The notes under the pieces are model-generated. The model did no database searches. It saw only the letters and a list, made by a program, of their open reading frames with translations, and was not told the origin of the DNA. From Lysobacteraceae bacterium (GTDB lineage Bacteria > Bdellovibrionota > UBA1018 > JAGTJX01), in assembly GCA_023657465.1 (NCBI GenBank), contig JAGTJX010000003.1:862830-926829 (forward strand): DNA of 64,000 nucleotides. Reading direction: 5' to 3'. A program made the translations under genes and the position numbers. Of this stretch, positions 18,155-25,658 are shown piece after piece (the stretch's first letter is position 1; each line of letters begins with the position of its first letter).

Positions 18155-19564
18155 GAATCTAGCTCAAAAAATGTGAAGTAATAAAAGATATAGAAGAGAT
18201 GAGGTCCTCGCTCAGGGTCTGTTAGGATATTTGTACCAACAAAACGCCGTACAAACCAAGAGAAGGACCTCGAGGATGAGTATACCTAGATTTTTACGTT
18301 CTGCATTCGCTGGATATGAAATTTTTGAAATAAAAGAGTGTTTAAGTGAACAGAGAATCTGTTTATGGGTCAAAGCGGAAGAGAATAAGGAAGCGCTTTG
18401 CCATAGATGCAGATCTCCCATCCATTGTGATGGCAAGTACCTTCAAAAAATTCAATGCATGCCAGTGATGGGACTCAGAGTGGAAGTAACGCTGACTAGG
18501 AGACGTGGGTACTGCAAGGGATGCAAGAAGTCGCGAGCAGAGCTTGTTGAATGGCTCAGTGAAGAGACCCCACATCTGAGCGATGACTACGCTCACTGGC
18601 TAGGAAAGCTAGCGGAGTTTGCTCCGATCTCAAGAGCTGCAAAACTGATGGGACTTGATTCGATGACACTGTGGAGAGTGGATTTTGAGCAAATGAAGCG
18701 GAGACTTCAGAACTATAAGATTCCATCCGTCACACATCTGTCTGTAGATGAGGTCTATGTAGTGAGAAGGCAGAGAGGAGTTCCACTACCGAGAGAGAAG
18801 CGATTTTTTACCATTGTTTCGGATCTAAAAACTAAAAAAGTGATTTGGGTGTCAGAAGGACGCTCAAAAGCCGCATTAGATCAGTTCTATATTCTGATTG
18901 GCAAAGAGGCTTGTAAGAAGATTCAAGCTGTAGCGATGGATCAGTTTGATGGGTATTCGTCGTCTACAGCAGAGCATTGTCCTAGAGCCACAATCGTATG
19001 GGACAGATTCCATCTGATGCAGAACTTAGGTGAGATCATCAACGAGACTCGCTTGCAATTACACTCAGAGTTCGCTAGCGGTTCTCCTCTGCATCGGCTG
19101 ACCAGGGGAAAATACAAGTACATCTATTTGAAAAAAGCGTCTCGACGAACACAACACGAGAAGCGACTGATTGAAGATGTCACAGCAGAGAATGAATACT
19201 TTCTACGCCTAGAGCTCATCAAAGAGAGAATGTTTCAGTTCTTTAATGCAGCTACTGAAGAAGAAGCCAAACATATCTTTGATGAAGTAGGAGAATGGAT
19301 CTATAGATCTGGGTTCACGAGACTGATGGACTGGCACAACAGGCTCGAGAGATCCTGGAGCACACTCAAAAACTACTTCAGACACAGAATCACATCTGCG
19401 ACTTCCGAAGGAATCAACAACGTCATTAAAGCACTCATCAGAAGAGCGTACGGCTACAGAAACATGCACTATTTTAAGCTCAAAATCATGCAAGTCTGTG
19501 GCTATCTCAACTCCCAATTCTGTCCTCTAATGAAATCAACTACTTAACAAAATGTGAGGAAGAG
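18155..19564 (+). mobile_element. ISL3-family insertion sequence (approximate limits)
   Basis: One transposase gene fills the element. ACAGCTTTTCG stands at 18144-18154 and 19565-19575, an 11-base direct repeat that could be, or include, the target duplication. I used it to set the limits. ISL3 members usually give 8-bp duplications, and I could not find clear terminal inverted repeats, so the ends are provisional. Confidence 0.5.
18276..19547 (+). CDS. ISL3-family transposase
   Basis: About 423 residues from ATG 18276 (AAGGA eight bases upstream; the frame is open from 18231). The N-terminal zinc-binding region has CHRCRS and YCKGCKK. A helix-turn-helix-like ISRAAKLMGLDSMTLWRV follows. The DDE domain shows the first Asp in LSVDEVYV, the second in AVAMDQFDGY / IVWDRFHLMQNL, and the Glu in TSEGINNVIKALIRRAYGYRN. 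The gene appears intact. A GAGGTCCT/AGGACCTC pair in its leader (18201-18208, 18264-18271) could fold and limit read-through expression. Confidence 0.92.
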   Translation: MSIPRFLRSAFAGYEIFEIKECLSEQRICLWVKAEENKEALCHRCRSPIHCDGKYLQKIQCMPVMGLRVEVTLTRRRGYCKGCKKSRAELVEWLSEETPHLSDDYAHWLGKLAEFAPISRAAKLMGLDSMTLWRVDFEQMKRRLQNYKIPSVTHLSVDEVYVVRRQRGVPLPREKRFFTIVSDLKTKKVIWVSEGRSKAALDQFYILIGKEACKKIQAVAMDQFDGYSSSTAEHCPRATIVWDRFHLMQNLGEIINETRLQLHSEFASGSPLHRLTRGKYKYIYLKKASRRTQHEKRLIEDVTAENEYFLRLELIKERMFQFFNAATEEEAKHIFDEVGEWIYRSGFTRLMDWHNRLERSWSTLKNYFRHRITSATSEGINNVIKALIRRAYGYRNMHYFKLKIMQVCGYLNSQFCPLMKSTT

Positions 19565-19658
19565 ACAGCTTTTCGACTAAAAGTTGGACACCTGTTAGAG
19601 TTATGGGCAGTGTTCATTACTATTCCTATATTTTATCCACTAATGACTTTTCTAAAAT

Positions 19659-19675
19659 TTGGCACGTTATGTGCT
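19659..19675 (+). promoter_or_regulatory. Sigma-54-like promoter
   Basis: TTGGCACGTTATGTGCT has GG and GC separated by exactly 10 bases and matches all but two defined positions of the YTGGCACGrNNNTTGCW consensus. It faces the small secreted-protein gene at 19776. A decayed 16/17 copy (AAAATTTGGAACGTTAT, 18112-18128) that lost the -12 GC lies on the other side of the insertion sequence. Confidence 0.6.
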
Positions 19676-19692
19676 TTATATGGCTATGTCGG

Positions 19693-19725
19693 AACTCTTC
19701 GATTTGCATGTTAAATCGAAGAGTT
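19693..19725 (+). other. Perfect 13-bp hairpin in the 5' leader
   Basis: AACTCTTCGATTT (19693-19705) pairs fully with AAATCGAAGAGTT (19713-19725) across a 7-base loop. There is no T-run, so it is not an intrinsic terminator. It lies between the sigma-54-like promoter and the gene and is followed by a small GAGC-aat-GCTC stem (19733-19743). It could stabilise the mRNA or bind a regulator. Confidence 0.6.
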
Positions 19726-19775
19726 TAGGTGCGAGCAATGCTCGGTAAACATTAGTTTAGTTAAGAGGAGTTTTT

Positions 19776-20108
19776 GTGAAAAAAATACTATTGATAGCTT
19801 TGGCTATGACCGCGATTTTCTCTAATGCTGTTTATGCTCGCGAGATTGAAGCGACTTGCATGGTGATGGAAAAAGATTACGGAAATTGTGACCTAGATGA
19901 AGAAAACAAGGTTTGTTCAGTAAAAGAAATACAGTTTGCGGCCCATCCATCTGAAAACGGAGAAGAGGCTTTTATTGTAGTTAGCTTTTCCAGCAAAGAA
20001 GAAACAACAATTAAAGCCAAAAAAGGACACTTCTACCTTCTTGATTCACACGTGACTCTTTCAAATGGGCTTAGCGTTACTTGTGCAACACATGCAAAAT
20101 TTAATTAA
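19776..20108 (+). CDS. Small secreted protein of unknown function
   Basis: 110 residues from GTG 19776, with a strong AGAGGAG five bases upstream. A signal peptide (KKILLIALAMTAIFSNAVYA) is followed by a strand-rich 90-residue domain with four cysteines (TCMVM, NCDLDEENKVCSV, VTCATH), probably two disulfides. It sits alone between two insertion sequences with a sigma-54-like promoter and a structured leader. Function unknown. Confidence 0.65.
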   Translation: MKKILLIALAMTAIFSNAVYAREIEATCMVMEKDYGNCDLDEENKVCSVKEIQFAAHPSENGEEAFIVVSFSSKEETTIKAKKGHFYLLDSHVTLSNGLSVTCATHAKFN

Positions 20109-20235
20109 CCCCTAGTTTGTCGCTCAACGATTGCGAGGGTGAATAAGAGATTGAGGCGCAAGCTGTGGATTTAAACCACTAGTTTTAAATATGGGGATAG
20201 CGTCCGAAAGTCCTTGGTACAATTTTCACTTAACA

Positions 20236-21333
20236 TCAATTCACAAACTGAGCTCCAGCAAATTCAATCTTCATTTTCCCGTCTAGTTTGAGTGTATCAC
20301 TCCAATATTTTTCCCATTCATTTGAATTCGTAAATCTCTTCAGAATGATCTTCGTCATCTGTGCTGCTCCCTTGGGACTCCAGTTGCATCCGATTCGTTT
20401 GAGTCGTAGTTTTATTTCTCTCATCATGCGCTCAATGATGGAGCTCACTTTCGGAGGAGCATCCCCCGTCCTGATCCAGACTCTGACATAGTTAAAGAGC
20501 TTTGCTTTTGCATTCTCTACATATGTCGCAGTTTGAAAATACTGCTTTTCTTTCAGATCTTTCACGAGTGCATTCATTTGCCTTTCCGCATTAAATACCG
20601 AGACCTCTAGATTTAGAATTTCTTCGGTTTTTACTTTGTCTCTTGGTTCGTTGGGTAGCGGGATTCTCATGATTTCATGAAGCTGGTCTTTCACTTTTCT
20701 GGTTTCTTCGTTATTTGCTTCATCCTGGTACTTCATCACAGACTTCAGATCATACGTCAGATGCCACTGGCAGCGCTGCTGGGTCTTTGCTAGTTTTCCT
20801 AGTCCTCGTTCAATGGCTAGTTCTCCATCACTCACTAAGAGCTCTGCTATGGGCTTAGATTTCAGCTTGGGATGGTGATTAGCCCGTTTTACGAGTCTCC
20901 CAATTTCGTTCCATTTTTCTTCATTGAAGACTCCCATGGGAATCGTTTTGCCGTGCTTGTCGATCCCTAGAATCACTCGAATTTGTTCAAGAGGTCTATT
21001 GTCAGCATCTCGTTTTGGGTTTTTCTTCTCATCCTCTTTTTGAGCGTTCGTCTTGAACCTGGGATACCCAGTTCCATCTGCAACAATTGTAACGAGCTCT
21101 TTCTGTTCCAGCTTTAAGTGAGCAGAGTCAGTCTTCTGAACCCAAGTATGGATTTTACTTTTTCCGAGTGGGTTGCCACCAATATCTGTCATGTGTTTTG
21201 CTGATCGTCTGTAGCTCTGGTGACTTGCAGTCTCGCATGCAATTTTTTCGAGTTCTAACGTATGCGACGTGTAGAGCTTAACGTTTAAAAACTGTCTTAG
21301 TGGAATGAACGATTCCTTGCAGTTTTTTTGCAT
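20236..21333 (-). CDS. ISH6-like transposase, catalytic part (second frame)
   Basis: 365 residues as an independent frame. Features recall ISH6 and the wider mutator-like group: a PLRQFLNV...SHQSYRRSAKH segment, first Asp in VADGTGYP, second in LLVSDGELAIERGL, the QRCQWHL helix and the Glu in SIIERMMREIKLRLKRIG followed by NWSPKGAAQM. Its natural N-terminus is encoded in the preceding frame, which meets it at an A7 run (21323-21329). A -1 shift there would give about 467 residues, close to ISH6 transposases. Without a shift the N-terminal domain is missing. Confidence 0.75.
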   Translation of the reverse strand: MQKNCKESFIPLRQFLNVKLYTSHTLELEKIACETASHQSYRRSAKHMTDIGGNPLGKSKIHTWVQKTDSAHLKLEQKELVTIVADGTGYPRFKTNAQKEDEKKNPKRDADNRPLEQIRVILGIDKHGKTIPMGVFNEEKWNEIGRLVKRANHHPKLKSKPIAELLVSDGELAIERGLGKLAKTQQRCQWHLTYDLKSVMKYQDEANNEETRKVKDQLHEIMRIPLPNEPRDKVKTEEILNLEVSVFNAERQMNALVKDLKEKQYFQTATYVENAKAKLFNYVRVWIRTGDAPPKVSSIIERMMREIKLRLKRIGCNWSPKGAAQMTKIILKRFTNSNEWEKYWSDTLKLDGKMKIEFAGAQFVN

Positions 21334-21641
21334 TTGAGCCTCATCCAGTGGAATTTGATTTTTCCTATTGTAGAATCAATACGTCTTGGTTCTCTGCTCG
21401 ATCTGACAAAGTAGGGAGTTTTACAGCAGGGTTTTACGTTGATGCTCGCTAATGACTCTTTTGTCTGCACTCCTGTCAGTGAGTCACAGAGATCACCATC
21501 CATCCACTCTAAAATCAGCGTTATCACTGCTGGCATTCCGTTTTTATCGAACACCTCCTTGGTTCTGATCACTAGTTCATCAAACGAAAAGGTTTCTTTT
21601 TTAATATCCGCATCCAAAAACACAGCGATCCGTCGCTTCAT
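21297..21641 (-). CDS. ISH6-like transposase, N-terminal part (first frame)
   Basis: About 114 residues from ATG 21641 (GGAGG six bases upstream). It carries the N-terminal DNA-binding region of the transposase (SFDELVIRTKEVFDKNG; EWMDGDLCDSLTGVQ). It runs out of frame after the A7 run: in zero frame it reads RLKCKKTARNRSFH, whereas the shifted frame reads KKNCKESFIPLRQF and continues into the catalytic part. Either a programmed -1 shift or an inactivating one-base loss explains this. Confidence 0.65.
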   Translation of the reverse strand: MKRRIAVFLDADIKKETFSFDELVIRTKEVFDKNGMPAVITLILEWMDGDLCDSLTGVQTKESLASINVKPCCKTPYFVRSSREPRRIDSTIGKIKFHWMRLKCKKTARNRSFH

Positions 21642-21675
21642 TTTTTCCTCCAATCATTTTGACTAGAGGAAAATT

Positions 21676-22068
21676 CTACATGGAAAGTGTTCTCGACCCA
21701 AACAGCATCTCCTCGATACCCTTTGTGTTGTATTTGTGCCAGTAGTGCTCAGCTGCCATATGCAAAAAAATATCATCAGAAACGTCGATTTGTTCGTTCC
21801 CATTTTTTGCTTTGATCTCGCTCATCCATACATCCGCTAGTTCACTTGATGCTGGAATAAACTCTTTATTTACTTTCCTTGGCTGCCAATCATCGTAAAA
21901 CTTCACCACCTCATTCCAGTTGTGGGTTTTTACTCCGAGTCTTGCTAGTTCACTCAGAACCTCAAATGGCGTTGATTCTTCAATCCATGTGATTGCATCT
22001 CTCAATTCATTTGCAATGAATTCTAATCTTTCTTCAATCTCGATCTCTTGCTTCTTTTTCTTCCCCAT
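21676..22068 (-). CDS. Hypothetical protein next to the insertion sequence
   Basis: 130 residues, start ATG 22068 (a GTG at 22074 is also possible). Lys-rich start (MGKKKKQEIEIEERLEF), then a helical, acidic sequence with THNWNEVVKFYDDWQPRK and AAEHYWHKYNTKGIEEMLFG. Its stop codon lies inside the right inverted repeat of the insertion, so the original C-terminus may have been cut off. No family recognised. The 230 bp upstream contain no gene. Confidence 0.4.
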   Translation of the reverse strand: MGKKKKQEIEIEERLEFIANELRDAITWIEESTPFEVLSELARLGVKTHNWNEVVKFYDDWQPRKVNKEFIPASSELADVWMSEIKAKNGNEQIDVSDDIFLHMAAEHYWHKYNTKGIEEMLFGSRTLSM

Positions 22069-22284
22069 TTTCACATCACCATTAAATTCAGAGTGTCCAA
22101 AACGACACAGTGGCTATGTTCTTAAAGTCTGTAAAAACTTTAGACAGGTTGAATCTGAAAATCCACTCTCTTTTACTCTTAAATTGCTCATAACGCCTGG
22201 CGCAAGACCTGCATTACTACTCAACTAAAGGGTCTTGAGGTTTTAACTACTGGGAAAATAACTTTCCTAGGACTTCGGGACAGT

Positions 22285-22301
22285 TATAATATGGGGAAGG
22301 A
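22285..22301 (+). promoter_or_regulatory. -10 box and ribosome-binding site of the 22306 gene
   Basis: TATAAT at 22285-22290 and AAGGA at 22297-22301 precede ATG 22306. No good -35 hexamer is visible. Confidence 0.4.
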
Positions 22302-22305
22302 ACTT

Positions 22306-22922
22306 ATGAAGAAAACATTGATTCTGACGACCCTATTGACCGCGCAAATTGCCTTTTCTCAAGACTCAATTGAATCCAATCATTTTCTTTCCTTAAATGT
22401 GATTATTGTTTCGGACTCAGATTGGTCCGAAAGAGAAGTCTATGAGCGTTTAAAAAAGTAAACGATGTTTTTTCTCAGTGTAACTTAAAGCTGAGAGATA
22501 TTATGATTAAAAAATCAGAAACAATTTTTAATTCATCTGTGGATCGATGGGGTTATTCAGAAGAAGAGCTTTTTATTAAAGAGACTCGTTTCATTCCTTG
22601 TCGTACAGGAAAAATTACCCTCGTCTTCTATTCCGAGTCAAAATCCGATGCCCACGGACATGCTTGGGTTCCGTCTAAGATATCTTCCTACTATTTGGAG
22701 AATACAGCTTGGATATCAGCTAGACTAAAAAATGAACCATTGGACTCACTCATTTCGGACCACAGTGTGGAATCTCATGAACTAGCGCACATTCTTTTGA
22801 ATCAAGACCATGTGGATCAAGACAATCTTTTGGGCATCCCTAGCCGAACTAATAACTCTCTCACCAAAGAACAATGCGAGCGTATTTTAAGAAGCAAGTT
22901 TGTGGATTCAGATTCAGAATAG
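22306..22922 (+). CDS. Secreted HELAH metalloprotease-like protein, needs a -1 frameshift
   Basis: Two frames form one sensible protein. The first (22306-22461) encodes a signal peptide and NVIIVSDSDWSEREVYERLKK, then TAA. At T TTA AAA (22449-22455), a canonical -1 slippery heptamer, a shift by -1 continues as VNDVFSQCNLKLRDI into the frame ending at 22922. The joined product has about 205 residues with SHELAHILLNQDH, an HExxH zinc-binding motif with a third His seven residues after the second, near residue 158. Without the shift the protease part has no signal peptide. A pseudogene, a phase-variable gene and programmed frameshifting are all possible. Confidence 0.55.
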
Positions 22923-23001
22923 AAAATCAGCTAAGTTCTTTTATCTGATCTTACCCTGAACAGATGGCCATCAACTGCTCATTATAATAAGAGAATCACG
23001 A

Positions 23002-23037
23002 GCGTCCGAAAGTTAATCACTTTTGGGCGTTTTCATT
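23002..23037. terminator. Terminator between convergent genes
   Basis: An 11-12 bp stem with two wobble pairs (GCGTCCGAAAGT against ACTTTTGGGCG), a 5-base loop, then TTTCATTT. It lies between the HELAH gene and the PIN gene. A half copy of the stem (AGCGTCCGAAAGT) occurs at 20199-20211. Confidence 0.55.
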
Positions 23038-23110
23038 TCTATGAAGGAACATTCCCCATTCCCTGCCCTGACTTCTACTAAGTATTGTCCATTCTTAAAT
23101 TGTGAGGCAA

Positions 23111-23518
23111 TTACCTAAGCTGATCTAAAAACTGTCTGGCTGTGACAATTCTTACGTCTTCATATTGTTTGAGGGAAAGGAGGTCGCGTCGATCACCGCT
23201 CACAATCATTTGGCAGTCGCCTTCGACTGCACATTCTAAAACTCGATTATCAGCTGGGCAGCGGTCGATCACGTGAAGGGTCTCGGTTGGAATTACAATC
23301 TCGGCAACTTCAAACAGAGGTGCGGTAAGAGACTTGATCTCTTGTTTTAAAAGTCCAAATTTATTTGAACTTAAAACGCGCTCTGCTTCCTCGATTAATA
23401 CGGGGGAAGTGACATAAATAAAATGACCACCTATTGCTGCCTTTAGTAACTTAAGAGGAACGCCACCAAACAAAAGTCCGGACACGACAATATTTGTATC
23501 AATAACGGCACGAATCAA
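23111..23518 (-). CDS. PIN-domain toxin (COG1569-like)
   Basis: 135-residue predicted ribonuclease toxin. The PIN acidic residues are visible: Asp in AVIDTNIVVSGLLFGG, Glu in LIEEAERVLS, Asp in DRCPADNRVLECA and the final Asp in IVSGDRRDLL. The start overlaps the antitoxin stop as ATGA, the usual antitoxin-toxin coupling. It lies in the accessory segment between addB and addA. Confidence 0.9.
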   Translation of the reverse strand: MIRAVIDTNIVVSGLLFGGVPLKLLKAAIGGHFIYVTSPVLIEEAERVLSSNKFGLLKQEIKSLTAPLFEVAEIVIPTETLHVIDRCPADNRVLECAVEGDCQMIVSGDRRDLLSLKQYEDVRIVTARQFLDQLR

Positions 23519-23754
23519 GTGCGCTTCCTAAACCCAGATAAAATTACTTCCACATCAGATGGCTTTAAGCCCTTTTTCTTCATTCTTTTTGAAACTGATC
23601 TACGAGTGTCTTCGAACTCTCGGAGAGTCATATACTGCCTCAATGCCTCGCGTACATATTCGCTAATCGTTCTGTGCTCAGCCTTAGCATGCTTCTGGAT
23701 TTCTGTTTCAAACTCTGGTGGGACTGAAAACGCAATGACTTTGGTAGTACGCAT
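23515..23754 (-). CDS. Ribbon-helix-helix antitoxin
   Basis: 79 residues from ATG 23754, chosen over an upstream start at 23775 because AGAGGTG lies directly in front. Residues 1-45 form a CopG/Arc-type ribbon-helix-helix (KVIAFSVPPEFETEIQKHAK, then RTISEYVREALRQYM). The basic C-terminus (SVSKRMKKKGLKPSD) probably wraps the PIN toxin. It should repress its own promoter. Confidence 0.85.
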   Translation of the reverse strand: MRTTKVIAFSVPPEFETEIQKHAKAEHRTISEYVREALRQYMTLREFEDTRRSVSKRMKKKGLKPSDVEVILSGFRKRT

Positions 23755-23774
23755 AAAATCACCTCTTAAGTTCA

Positions 23775-23804
23775 ATTATACCCAGTTATACTAAGTATAA
23801 TCAA
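23775..23804 (-). promoter_or_regulatory. Promoter and palindromic operator of the PIN/RHH operon
   Basis: On the minus strand TTGATT (23804-23799), an 18-bp spacer and TATAAT (23780-23775). The promoter is embedded in repeats of TATAC/GTATA, including AAGTATAA-n5-TTATACTT, the kind of short spaced repeats bound by ribbon-helix-helix dimers. Confidence 0.6.
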
Positions 23805-23905
23805 GTTATACTTAACGTATTGAAATCTCTATGGAATAACACCCCAAAATACACTGTTCCGCCTAATGGAAAGAATGTCCATTTAATCCGGTAGGCCTGG
23901 TTTCT

Positions 23906-24076
23906 AAAACCGTCAAATCAACTAAAGCGCTTAATGAGAATAATAGCAATTCTTGAATGGAAGGTGTTTGCGTTCTCATTGCTGGCAAAGGGCATGAGGA
24001 TTATCAGATCAGTGGGTCCAAGAATCACTCGTTAGACGACCGCAACGCAGCGAAAGCTGCTCTGTCAAAACATTGA
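23906..24076 (+). pseudogene. murE: murE 3' remnant (and right copy of the direct repeat)
   Basis: Reading from 23957 gives GVCVLIAGKGHEDYQISG, then NHSLDDRNAAKAALSKH and TGA: the C-terminal end of UDP-MurNAc-tripeptide ligase, whose family motif is VLIAGKGHEDYQ...DR. Upstream in the same frame TVKSTKALNE fits the preceding helix, then TGA (23954-23956) interrupts it. Nothing else of the roughly 490-residue enzyme is present. Bases 23906-23936 repeat 18045-18075. This is a scar of recombination or of excision of a larger element, not a functional gene. Confidence 0.75.
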
Positions 24077-24123
24077 TGCAGTATGGCCTTTATGTGGATC
24101 TTTATCTATTCCGATAAGAAAGA

Positions 24124-25535
24124 ATGTTAGTTTTTATTTCTTTCATTGTTGCCCTTTCGCTGCATGCAGGCCGAGAAAACCCAAAAAATGGGGAAGAAGT
24201 GGCCACCTTCACGCGTTACCAAAAAGCTGGGATTTCAAAAACAGAGTTCGGCGGATATTTTATAAACATCTTTGCAAAAAATGGTGGCTACGGAAGTATA
24301 GGCATCAGTTCAACGACTGGATCAGCGGATCTCCACCTGACTTTTTTTCCTAGCGAAGGCTACACAGTTTGGGGACATGGAATGGCTAGAGACTCTGTCT
24401 ACAATGCTGAAAATCTCGCCAGTAGCCGTGCGGTACTTTTCCCAGGAGCTTCGTTCCCCCTTCAGTCTCCTGTATTCTGTAATCTCACTGGTCCTATTTC
24501 TACTCTGAGTTTCAATTCTGGTGAGACAGGGGCAAAAATGGGATTTAGAATTGTTGAATCCCAACTCTCTCATCCTTTGATAGAAAAACCTGAGCATTCG
24601 TGGATCCAGCTCTTAGTCACTGAAAAAGGTGACGTTCTCCCTATCGGACTCGAACCTTATTCAATTAGAAGTCAAGCAAGTGAGCTATTGAATTTAGTAC
24701 CGAAGACTCTGGCGGCTATCAAAGAAAAGCTATTTAGGGTCTCCTATGAAAAACAAACTGACACTCTCATCGTGGAAAAAAAGACACGAGCGGAACTCGC
24801 ATTCAATTTGTCAGCGATGATATTCCCAGTATTATTTCAGGCCCATTTGCAGCAGAAGATCCATGGAAAATTCTCAGAGATAAAACTCATGGGAGACTCA
24901 CTAAAGAAACAGTTGCTAAAGGACGTGATTCCAAGCCTGATACTATAAAAAGCCGTCAGTTCAAAATAGCTTCACAGCTAGGTGAGGATCAAGTTGTCCA
25001 AACAAGAATCAAAAAAGAAGCAAAAAGGCGAAAGGGAAAACTCAGGCTAGTTAAGAATTTTTCTCCTACTGTCACTCGAGCAGATCACACCGATGAGCAA
25101 CGCAAAATTACTTCGCTCATGAAATATGTTCAAAATGAAAATTTACTCAATCATCAGTCATCGGAACCCATCACTGTTAAACTCGAATGGAATGATGAAA
25201 CGAAAAAAATTCTTTCTGAAGTGATGTCTCATTATCTCCAGGGCCATTATTACGACTCAAGAGGGTACGAGTTGATTGGAAATGAATCTTATCTGTTGGA
25301 CTTAAAGGATTCTGACGCAAATTTCGAAAAACTGATTGAAGATTTTTTAGATATGCGGGATTTAGGAAAACCATTTTTTCTCACACTCATTCAAAATGAC
25401 TTTATTGAAATCACTTTTATCACTCCCGGATCTCAGCAATCGCTCTTGAGTTTGGTCAAAGTGAGTTCAAAGAAAAGATGCATGAGAGCTCTCATTGAAA
25501 ATATTGAGATGAATAAAGAAACGAGGCGAAATTAA
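24124..25535 (+). CDS. Secreted protein of unknown function, needs a -1 frameshift
   Basis: The first frame (24124-24948) gives a signal peptide (MLVFISFIVALSLHAG) and a strand-rich domain. A second frame is open from 24762 to 25535. The two join at A AAA AAG (24777-24783), the classical -1 slippery heptamer. Shifted reading gives TLIVEKKDTSGTRIQFVSD and continues without a stop to 25535, about 470 residues. Zero-frame reading ends after a degenerate-looking SEIKLMGDSLKKQL tail. The shifted product has a Lys/Arg-rich middle (RIKKEAKRRKGKLRL). Family not recognised. Confidence 0.5.
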
Positions 25536-25658
25536 TATTTTATTTAGGCATTCGCTTCAGGTCATCTGTGCTTTTGAATTCATTAATGGATTTTTTCCTT
25601 TTCTTAATAGACTACGATCCTAGAAAAACTACGAAATTGACACTATCAATAATAATGC

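Larger units (their letters stand above)
20217..21679 (-). mobile_element. ISH6-like insertion sequence
   Basis: The transposase frames at 20236-21641 are bordered by imperfect inverted repeats. The left core is GTACAATTTTC (20217-20227) and the right core GAAAATTCTAC (21669-21679). The true ends may extend a few bases further. No target duplication could be identified with confidence. Confidence 0.5.

Noticed and set aside
20199-20211. AGCGTCCGAAAGT shared with 23001-23013
   Set aside because: Only half of the terminator stem is present here; a 13-base match may be chance.
22205-22250. CAAGACC...GGTCTTG hairpin before the HELAH gene as a terminator
   Set aside because: The loop is about 20 bases and only TTTT follows at a distance. 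Too weak.
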